Both the position numbers and the translations under genes were made by a program. DNA of 6,480 nt. It comes from Clostridiales bacterium UBA3680 (GTDB taxonomy: Bacteria; Bacillota; Clostridia; Lachnospirales; CAG-274). The DNA lies in contig DFJD01000077.1 in assembly GCA_002372875.1 (NCBI GenBank), positions 1 to 6,480 on the forward strand. Reading direction: 5' to 3'. Positions 1-4,638 of this stretch are shown here, piece after piece. The notes below the pieces were generated by a model. That model worked only from the letters and a program-made list of their open reading frames with translations, had not been told where the DNA came from and ran no database searches. Position 1 is the stretch's first letter, and each line of letters begins with the position of its first letter.

Positions 1-13
1 TTTTAAGTAAGCA

Positions 14-34
14 CCCCCGCTTTTGAAGCGGGGG
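14..34 (-). terminator. GC-rich hairpin after eda, likely terminator
   Basis: A perfect 9-bp inverted repeat (CCCCCGCTT / AAGCGGGGG, 3-base loop) lies 14 bases beyond the eda stop codon. Its position fits an intrinsic terminator for the leftward transcript. The downstream side on the minus strand reads TGCTTACTTAAAA, which is not a clean T-run, so termination may be inefficient. The other side is T-rich as well, so the hairpin could also stop rightward transcription entering from outside the window. Confidence 0.6.
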
Positions 35-48
35 ACTTCCTTAGTTTG

Positions 49-690
49 TTAACCTCTTATTTCCTTTACAAGCTTTACAGCCTCTTCGGTCATAGCCTTA
101 ATTTCGTCAAACTTACCTGCCTTTATAAGGTCGCCCTTAACCATCCAGCTTCCTCCGCAGCAGAATATCTTCTTGCTTTTAAGGTAATCGCCGATGTTCT
201 TTGCATTGATACCGCCTGTGGGCATAACTCTTACGGATGTGTAAGCAGCTGTCATGGCTGTGATCATCTTAAGGCCGCCTGCTGCCTCTGCAGGGAAGAA
301 CTTAACGTTTGTAAGGCCTCTTTTTACTGCCTGAGCCATTTCCGAAGGGGTAACAAGACCGGGGCAAACGGGAATGTTCTTGCTTATACAATAGTCAACT
401 ATCTCGGGGTCGAAGCCGGGGCTTACGATAAGTGTTGCACCTGCGGCAACGGCTCTGTCAACCTGCTCTGTTGTAAGAACGGTACCTGCGGCAAGAACCA
501 TTTCGGGATAGTTCTCTTTCATAATTTTGATGGACTCCTCGGCAGCCGCTGTACGGAAGGTCACCTCTGCACAGGGAAGACCGCCCTCTACAAGAGCCTT
601 TGCAAGGGGAAGGGCATCCTTTGCATCATCAAGAACAACTACGGGTACTACACCAAGCTCCTCGAGCTTGCTACAAATTTCATCAAACAT
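49..690 (-). CDS. eda: KDPG/KHG aldolase (class I, Eda family)
   Basis: This 213-residue cytosolic enzyme is predicted to cleave 2-keto-3-deoxy-6-phosphogluconate into pyruvate and glyceraldehyde-3-phosphate, the last step of the Entner-Doudoroff and uronate degradation routes. Many homologues also act on 4-hydroxy-2-oxoglutarate. The length is normal for the family and the TIM-barrel motifs are intact: AEVTFRT with the general acid/base Glu42 and phosphate-binding Arg46, AAGTV with Thr70, VSPGF at 90-93, the Schiff-base Lys130 in NVKFFPAE, and the PTGG phosphate loop at 157-160. The ATG start is supported by an AGAGGTG ribosome binding site 6 bases upstream (697-703). No kinase, dehydratase or uronate gene is adjacent, so the substrate route cannot be told from context. 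The gene has its own promoter with a tandem repeat at the start site, suggesting separate regulation, but it also lies downstream of the permease gene in the same orientation without a visible terminator between them. Confidence 0.95.
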   Translation of the reverse strand: MFDEICSKLEELGVVPVVVLDDAKDALPLAKALVEGGLPCAEVTFRTAAAEESIKIMKENYPEMVLAAGTVLTTEQVDRAVAAGATLIVSPGFDPEIVDYCISKNIPVCPGLVTPSEMAQAVKRGLTNVKFFPAEAAGGLKMITAMTAAYTSVRVMPTGGINAKNIGDYLKSKKIFCCGGSWMVKGDLIKAGKFDEIKAMTEEAVKLVKEIRG

Positions 691-714
691 TTTTTACACC
701 TCTGTATTAATTTT

Positions 715-729
715 CGGAGCGCCGCTCCG
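715..729 (-). other. Leader hairpin of eda mRNA
   Basis: A perfect 6-bp stem (CGGAGC / GCTCCG) with a 3-base loop sits in the predicted 5' leader of eda, 11 bases upstream of the Shine-Dalgarno sequence. It overlaps the end of the tandem repeat by one base. It is too short and lacks the T-run of a terminator. It could stabilise the mRNA 5' end or be part of a protein binding site; the sequence alone cannot decide. Confidence 0.4.
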
Positions 730-754
730 TCGACAGTAACAGTCGACAGTAACA
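729..754 (-). promoter_or_regulatory. Perfect 13-bp tandem repeat at eda start site, putative operator
   Basis: Two exact, abutting copies of TGTTACTGTCGAC (minus-strand reading) begin at the last base of the eda -10 box and run downstream for 26 bases, covering the expected transcription start. Each copy contains the palindrome GTCGAC. Position and exact repetition suggest a repressor operator, occupied at two sites on the same DNA face only approximately, since a 13-base period is longer than one helical turn. The repressor is not identifiable: no regulator gene lies in the window. A sugar-acid-responsive regulator would fit the role of the gene, but that is inference. Confidence 0.5.
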
Positions 755-782
755 TTATAGCATTTAATATATAAATTTGCAA
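754..782 (-). promoter_or_regulatory. eda promoter, extended -10 type
   Basis: On the minus strand TTGCAA (777-782) is followed after exactly 17 bases by a consensus TATAAT (754-759), which is preceded by TGC, giving an extended -10 element. The expected start is near 747, leaving a leader of about 57 bases before the eda ATG. The match is strong enough to expect constitutive activity unless a repressor acts at the overlapping tandem repeat. Confidence 0.75.
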
Positions 783-802
783 GTGTTTTAAAAAACGATC
801 TA

Positions 803-1618
803 TCACAGCATGTTGAGCTTGTTTTTGAGTATTGCCGATGCGCCGAGCCAGCAGGCAAGGCTTGAAAGGAAATTGAGCACGGTGAGCTTGTTGACCACCG
901 AAAAAACATAGCTTACCACATAGGGCGCTGTTTTGCCCACAAGGGCTGTTAAAGGGTCGGCTATGCCAAGCAGCCTCAGCACCAAAATGTGCAGAGAAAT
1001 GCTTACAACAGCAAAAGCAAAAAAGCTTATAAATATCATAAGATTTCGCGTTAAGTTGAATATCTGCCCTACCATTTGCGAAAGAAAGCAAAGTGATATA
1101 AAGCCCGTCATTGCAAGGGCTATGCAAAGGCAAATAGAAACACTCATGCTCACAATGCTTATGTGAACGTTGTTAAGCTTTGCAAATTCGTTCACCGCCG
1201 AAACCAGAAGCTCCAATATGTCGCTTTCCATAAAGAAAACACAGCTCACTCCCACAAAGGTGAGCAAAATTATAACATTCCACACAAAAGCCACCAGAAT
1301 TTTGCTGAACACTATCTGATAGCTTGAAACGGGGAGCATGTTTGTAAGCTGACCCTGAGCCGAAAGTATGTTTTCGTCAAACCAGCTGCACTGTCCGTAT
1401 ATTATGACCACAAACGCAATAAAGCAACACACGCCCAAAAGTGCGGCTGCGGCAAATTGTATAATGTTGCCGATGTAAAAATTTTTATTGTCGAATACCG
1501 ACATAAAAACGTCGCTCCACAAAAAGCGTACCGCGAAGGCAAGCAGCGAAAGAAGCATTACCGTAAGCAATATTCTTTTGTAGGTGGCTTTTATATCGTA
1601 ATAAATGAGATTAAGCAT
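803..1618 (-). CDS. ABC-2-like permease, integral membrane protein
   Basis: This 271-residue protein has about six hydrophobic spans (roughly 15-34, 51-75, 106-130, 153-181, 192-217 and 233-262) and a short positively charged start, as in ABC-2 type permeases of Firmicutes. The stretch from about 81 to 114, with DEN, QLTNMLPVSSYQ and SKILVAFVWN, matches the family pattern of a cytoplasmic coupling segment (typically DEGYLT..LPVS...L..SK) before the third span. The substrate is unknown. The start codon lies 8 bases inside the end of the upstream ATPase-like gene and has no good Shine-Dalgarno sequence, which points to translational coupling and probably matched stoichiometry. It is the last gene of the PH-domain/ATPase-like/permease cluster. 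Because its only NBD-like partner in the window appears catalytically dead, it may not pump anything, or it may use an ATPase encoded elsewhere. Confidence 0.75.
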   Translation of the reverse strand: MLNLIYYDIKATYKRILLTVMLLSLLAFAVRFLWSDVFMSVFDNKNFYIGNIIQFAAAALLGVCCFIAFVVIIYGQCSWFDENILSAQGQLTNMLPVSSYQIVFSKILVAFVWNVIILLTFVGVSCVFFMESDILELLVSAVNEFAKLNNVHISIVSMSVSICLCIALAMTGFISLCFLSQMVGQIFNLTRNLMIFISFFAFAVVSISLHILVLRLLGIADPLTALVGKTAPYVVSYVFSVVNKLTVLNFLSSLACWLGASAILKNKLNML

Positions 1619-2330
1619 TTCTGTACAGTTCTTTAAACATACCTGTTGCGGATTGATTGTAGCGAAGCTTTATCTTTTCGCTTTCTATGGATATTATCAT
1701 TTCCCCTCTGTTTAGGAAAATGAACCTGTCTGTTACAGGCTCCATATACTCATAGGCTCTGTCAGACAGAACAACAACTCCTCCAACCTGCTTACAGGCA
1801 TTGAGTATTTTTATAATGTCAGCGTGATATTTTTTGTCTGTTTTAAAGGGATTGTCAAATACGTAAAGGGAGGTCTTTCGCGAAGACACCAAAATTATTT
1901 CAAACACCGTAACAAGGGACTCGTCAAGCTCCCAAATGTAGGCTTCGGGGTCGATGCCGAAAAGTTTTAAAAGCTTGTATGCCCTTTTGTATTTAAAGTC
2001 CGAAAAAAAGCGGTTATAGTACACCATTACATCCGTTACGGAGTGTTCCTGCTTTAAAAAAGGAACATCGGGCTGGAAGGATACAAGTGTGTTGGTTCGG
2101 TACCCTGCCGCCTTCCCCCTCACGGTAACGGTGCCGTAGGTAGGCGGAACAAGGCCGCAGATCAGCTTTGCAAGCACCGACTTGCTCTGTCCCGTTTTCG
2201 AGAAAACGGTCACAAGCTCCCCTTTTCGCACCGTCATGGAAAAGCCCTTTATTATGCTCTTTTTTCGTATGTTTTTTTCAACCTTGGTACATCTTAAAAT
2301 GACCTTTCCGGGCTGCTTTGTAAGAGACAT
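1611..2330 (-). CDS. Degenerate ABC transporter ATP-binding protein (pseudo-ATPase)
   Basis: At 239 residues, this has the length and layout of an ABC nucleotide-binding domain of the YtrB-like Firmicutes type, and the frame is intact. Visible homology: an N-terminal strand plus the segment KGFSMTVRKGELVTVF, Walker A at 44-51, a Q-loop-like Gln86, an LSGGQ-equivalent region near 135-139, Walker B ending at Asp159, and a D-R-F-I-F-L-N-R-G-E strand near 201-210. Almost every catalytic element is altered. Walker A reads SKTGQSKS, with Ser for the first glycine and for the glycine before Lys50. The signature reads LDESL. Walker B ends in Asp-Asn, with Asn160 at the catalytic glutamate. The H-loop reads VLSD, with Asp190 for histidine. 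Efficient ATP hydrolysis is therefore unlikely, although Lys50, Gln86 and Asp159 could still support nucleotide binding. It follows the PH-domain gene by 15 bases, has an AGGTGAGAGG purine-rich site just before the ATG, and overlaps the permease gene. Alignment of the signature and H-loop is by eye. Confidence 0.8.
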   Translation of the reverse strand: MSLTKQPGKVILRCTKVEKNIRKKSIIKGFSMTVRKGELVTVFSKTGQSKSVLAKLICGLVPPTYGTVTVRGKAAGYRTNTLVSFQPDVPFLKQEHSVTDVMVYYNRFFSDFKYKRAYKLLKLFGIDPEAYIWELDESLVTVFEIILVSSRKTSLYVFDNPFKTDKKYHADIIKILNACKQVGGVVVLSDRAYEYMEPVTDRFIFLNRGEMIISIESEKIKLRYNQSATGMFKELYRNA

Positions 2331-2345
2331 CCTCTCACCTCTTCA

Positions 2346-2717
2346 TCAGTTTACGGGGCCGTTTTGTATAAACTCGGTAACACCCATTCCCTTTTCTTCC
2401 TTTTTCTTTTCTATTTGTCTATGCAAAAGCTCCTTCACCTCGTTGGGATGAGCTATGTTTTTTACTATCTGCTCGCTTTTATCCGTATCGGAAGAATAGA
2501 TGGTTATGGTGCCCACTCCGCACAGTCTTTGCCAAAAGGACCTTTTAAGAGAAATATCCTTTACCCTGTACAAAAGCAGTTCGCTCTCTTCTATGTTGAA
2601 TACGCCTTTTTTCTCAAAAAATCTGTCATCGCTTATGGCATAATTTGTAAATGAGATGGGCAGACCCCATATTCTTTTTTTGTCGTGCCATAAATATTCT
2701 ATTTTCGTTTTTTCCAT
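2346..2717 (-). CDS. Small bacterial PH-domain protein (bPH_2-like)
   Basis: This is a 123-residue soluble protein with no signal peptide or membrane span. Residues about 23-100 follow the bacterial pleckstrin-homology pattern seen in many short Clostridia proteins: a strand with YAISDDRFFEKKGVFN, then ESELLLYRVKDISLKRS, WQRLCGVGTITIYSSD, and a C-terminal helix with HPNEVKELLHRQIEKKKEEKG. The LLLYRVKDISL and FWQRLCGVGTI segments are the most recognisable. Such domains are usually small beta-barrel adaptors, and the ligand is mostly unknown. The lysine-rich helix and short tail after residue 100 could contact membrane or partner. A good GGAGGTG site (2723-2729) supports the start. It is first in the cluster with the ATPase-like protein and permease, so an accessory or targeting role in that complex is a reasonable inference. 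Confidence 0.8.
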   Translation of the reverse strand: MEKTKIEYLWHDKKRIWGLPISFTNYAISDDRFFEKKGVFNIEESELLLYRVKDISLKRSFWQRLCGVGTITIYSSDTDKSEQIVKNIAHPNEVKELLHRQIEKKKEEKGMGVTEFIQNGPVN

Positions 2718-2758
2718 ATCAACACCTCCGTTTGGATAGATTATAATAACCCGAAACC

Positions 2759-2787
2759 ATTATAACCTATTTTTCACAAAAAAACAA
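2759..2787 (-). promoter_or_regulatory. Probable promoter of the PH-domain/ABC cluster
   Basis: On the minus strand TTGTTT (2782-2787) is separated by 17 bases from a perfect TATAAT (2759-2764). The -35 is weak (first three bases match), the -10 is consensus. A second TATAAT lies 20 bases downstream (minus-strand reading) but lacks a matching -35. The expected leader of about 35 bases contains the strong ribosome binding site of the PH-domain gene. The MATE promoter faces the other way 45 bases beyond, so the intergenic region is a compact divergent control region. Confidence 0.55.
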
Positions 2788-2831
2788 TTACAGAAATCTT
2801 ACCGTTGGGTTTCAATAATTGGCGCGTCGTA

Positions 2832-2860
2832 TTGACGAAAGCCTCATTTTGGAGTATACT
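2832..2860 (+). promoter_or_regulatory. Promoter of the MATE exporter gene
   Basis: TTGACG (2832-2837, five of six consensus bases) and TATACT (2855-2860, five of six) are separated by exactly 17 bases. The predicted start near 2867 leaves a leader of about 28 bases before the ATG at 2895. Because the promoter lies within the longer reading frame that opens at 2805, it argues that the upstream ATG is not used. No operator-like repeat is evident. Confidence 0.7.
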
Positions 2861-2894
2861 GTCGTTTATCTATGTTTTAAAGGCAGGGATATAT

Positions 2895-4241
2895 ATGTCC
2901 GAAAAAGAAGAAGAAAAATTGTTTGACTCCGCGGCGTTAAGACGGCTTATCACGCCCCTTATAATAGAACAGTTTTTTGCCGTAAGTGTCGGTATGATAG
3001 ATACCCTCATGGTCTCTTTGTCCGGTCAGGAGGCTGTTGCGGGTGTGGCTTTGGTAGACAACATAAACAGACTCATGATACAGACCATGGCTGCTCTTGC
3101 AACGGGCGGTGCCGTAGTTTGCTCTCATTATTTGGGCATGAAAGAGGAAAAAGAGGCGAAAAAGGCTGTCGGTCAGCTTGGACTTATCACCCTTGCTTTC
3201 TCCCTTTTTATAACCCTTGTCTGTCTTTTTTTTACAAAGCCTCTTTTAAGAGCCATATTCGGCAGTGTTGACGAGTCGGTGCTTAAAAATGCCATAACCT
3301 ATTTTGTCGTGACCTCCCTTTCCTATCCTTTTTTGGGGCTTTACAACTCGGGGGCTTCTGTTTTCAGAGCCTTGGGCGACAGTAGGATAAGTATGCGCAT
3401 AAGCCTTGTTATGAACATTATTAACGTGGTGGGAAATGCCGTTTTTGTGTTTGTGTTCAAAATGTCGGTCATGGGTGTGGCTCTTGCCACCCTGCTTTCA
3501 AGGGCGGTTGCAGGCTTTATAATATGCAAGCGTTTAATGAGCCAATCAAACCCCATTCGCCCCGATATTGCCGACTGTTTTAAGCCGAAATTCAAATATA
3601 TAAGAAAAATACTGTACATCGGCGTACCCTCGGGTGTTGAAAACGGACTTTTTCAAGTGGGCAAGCTTATGGTGGTAAGCATCGTTTCGGGCTTCGGAAC
3701 CGCCTCCATAGCCGCCAATTCCGTGGCATACACCATAACCGACCTTATATGCATACCCGCCTCTTCAATGGGTCTTGCCCTTATAACGGTGGTGGGCAGG
3801 TGCATAGGGGCGCAGGATTATTTCCAAGCAAGGTACTATACACGCAAGCTTGTAAAATTTGCCTATATAGGTGCATGGATAACGAACATCACTCTGTTTT
3901 TGTTCTGTCCCTATATGACGGCAGTGTTCAACCTTTCGGGCGAAGCAAATGAAATCGCAATAAACGTGCTGAGAGCCTTTGCCGCCGTCAGCATTTGTAT
4001 ATGGCCTCTTTCATTCACAATTTCAAATTCGCTCAGAGCTGCCGGAGACGTTACATTTACAATGATCGTAAGCGTGGCTTCAATGCTCATTTTCAGAGTG
4101 GGAAGCAGTTGGATCTTCGGTGTTGTATTCGGTATGGGTGTTATGGGCGTTTGGATAGGTATGTTTATAGATTGGGCGGTGCGGTCTGTTTTCTTCCTCA
4201 GAAGATACCTTTCGGAAAAATGGCTAAAAACCGTGACATGA
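2895..4241 (+). CDS. MATE family multidrug/solute exporter
   Basis: At 448 residues this is the usual size for a NorM/DinF-type MATE transporter, a 12-span inner-membrane antiporter that exports cationic or other drugs and metabolites using a Na+ or H+ gradient. Two homologous MatE halves are visible. The first has RRLITPLIIEQ in span 1, MIDTLMVSLSG at 34-44, the FRALGDSR turn at 157-164 and the NVVGNAVFVF segment. The second has the IGVPSGVEN motif at 242-250, VVGRCIGAQD at 299-308 and LRAAGDVTFTM at 380-390, the pseudo-symmetry mate of FRALGDSR. The start at 2895 is chosen over the in-frame ATG at 2805 because a sigma-A-like promoter lies between them, AGGGA sits 5 bases upstream, and the protein then begins with the usual short charged N-terminus. 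The substrate cannot be predicted. It is transcribed alone, divergently from the PH-domain/ABC cluster, and is followed by an inverted-repeat element. Confidence 0.93.
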   Translation: MSEKEEEKLFDSAALRRLITPLIIEQFFAVSVGMIDTLMVSLSGQEAVAGVALVDNINRLMIQTMAALATGGAVVCSHYLGMKEEKEAKKAVGQLGLITLAFSLFITLVCLFFTKPLLRAIFGSVDESVLKNAITYFVVTSLSYPFLGLYNSGASVFRALGDSRISMRISLVMNIINVVGNAVFVFVFKMSVMGVALATLLSRAVAGFIICKRLMSQSNPIRPDIADCFKPKFKYIRKILYIGVPSGVENGLFQVGKLMVVSIVSGFGTASIAANSVAYTITDLICIPASSMGLALITVVGRCIGAQDYFQARYYTRKLVKFAYIGAWITNITLFLFCPYMTAVFNLSGEANEIAINVLRAFAAVSICIWPLSFTISNSLRAAGDVTFTMIVSVASMLIFRVGSSWIFGVVFGMGVMGVWIGMFIDWAVRSVFFLRRYLSEKWLKTVT

Positions 4242-4267
4242 TAGAGAAAACAGAGAAAATAGGGAAA

Positions 4268-4439
4268 ACAACCTCACCCCTAACCCCTCCCCACCTTGGG
4301 GAGGGGAACAGTCGCCATCGCATAAGGTTTTTCCGTTACCGATATACTTTTATATCACGAAAAGTCTCCTTAATAACAAACAGGAAACCGCATGCGTCCT
4401 CCCATCCCCAAGGTGGGGAGGGGCAGGGGGTGAGGTTGT
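4268..4439. mobile_element. MITE-like element with 39-bp terminal inverted repeats
   Basis: Bases 4268-4306 and the reverse complement of 4401-4439 match at 35 of 39 positions. The outer 13 bases (ACAACCTCACCCC) and an inner 19-base block are identical. The element is 172 bp, codes for nothing convincing, and the arms themselves fold into smaller G/C-rich hairpins. This layout fits a non-autonomous miniature inverted-repeat element or a REP-like intergenic repeat. Both flanks carry a run of three A's, which could be a short target duplication but is too simple to be evidence. No transposase is in the window. Together with the half copy downstream it accounts for most of the 397-base gap between the MATE gene and the next gene; the rest (4242-4267, 4440-4482, 4571-4638) shows no gene. 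Confidence 0.6.
4284..4306 (+). terminator. GC-rich hairpin inside the left arm, possible MATE terminator
   Basis: CCCCTCCCC and GGGGAGGGG form a perfect 9-bp stem around a 5-base loop, beginning 43 bases after the MATE stop codon. It is the first strong hairpin downstream of that gene. There is no T-run after it (AACAGTCG follows), so it is not a classical intrinsic terminator. It could slow polymerase or protect the mRNA 3' end. Confidence 0.25.
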
Positions 4440-4482
4440 AAAACCCTCCACACGGAAAACTGCAAACTGCGCCGAATGCTCT

Positions 4483-4570
4483 TATATCACGAATAAATTC
4501 CTTAATAACAATCGGGAAACCACATGCATCCTCCCCTCCGAAGCTTGTGAGGGGCAGGGGGTGAGGTTGT
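4483..4570. repeat. Diverged direct copy of the right half of the element
   Basis: This stretch repeats 4351-4439 in the same orientation, sharing the blocks TATATCACGA, CCTTAATAACAA, GGAAACC, CATGC, TCCTCCC and GAGGGGCAGGGGGTGAGGTTGT in that order, with scattered substitutions and a one-base deletion. Weak similarity may extend a few bases to the left. No matching left arm precedes it, so it is either a truncated second element or a partial duplication. The hairpin in the arm is rebuilt with different bases: CCCCTC and GAGGGG around an AAGCTT core, instead of the CCCC/GGGG stem of the first copy. Confidence 0.7.
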
Positions 4571-4595
4571 CCCCCGAAACCGGTTCTCTTACAAC
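4567..4595 (+). promoter_or_regulatory. Weak promoter candidate for the DUF6020-like gene
   Basis: TTGTCC (4567-4572) and TACAAC (4590-4595) are 17 bases apart and each match four of six consensus bases. The -35 would be supplied by the outer end of the repeat. The match is weak, and it is listed only because nothing better lies between the repeats and the next start codon. Read-through from the MATE gene is an equally good explanation. Confidence 0.2.
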
Positions 4596-4638
4596 CAATC
4601 GATCACACAATTTACAAAGGGTAACAACAGGTAATAAT

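Noticed and set aside
46..774. 242-codon open frame on the plus strand, antisense to eda
   Set aside because: It lies opposite a well-conserved enzyme gene, gives a Cys-rich protein with no recognisable domain, and has no ribosome binding site or promoter.
783..802. Terminator between the permease gene and eda
   Set aside because: The minus strand has a T-run here (GTTTTTTAAAA) but no stable hairpin precedes it.
648..1133. 161-codon minus-strand frame across the permease end and eda leader
   Set aside because: It overlaps the permease gene in another frame and reads through the eda promoter and repeat; its protein has no recognisable features.
1611..2330. Pseudogene or sequencing error as the explanation for the missing ATPase motifs
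   Set aside because: The frame is uninterrupted and of normal family length, and the changes are individual in-frame substitutions spread over four separate motifs.
2805..2894. N-terminal extension of the MATE gene from the ATG at 2805
   Set aside because: A good promoter at 2832-2860 lies within it, and MATE proteins normally begin close to the residue encoded at 2895.
3995..4441. 148-codon plus-strand frame over the MATE 3' end and the inverted-repeat element
   Set aside because: It is out of frame with the MATE gene and its second half is simply translated repeat DNA.
4351..4570. Possible CRISPR array from the repeated intergenic blocks
   Set aside because: There are only two copies of about 88 bases, diverged from each other, with no short regular repeats or uniform spacers and no cas gene.
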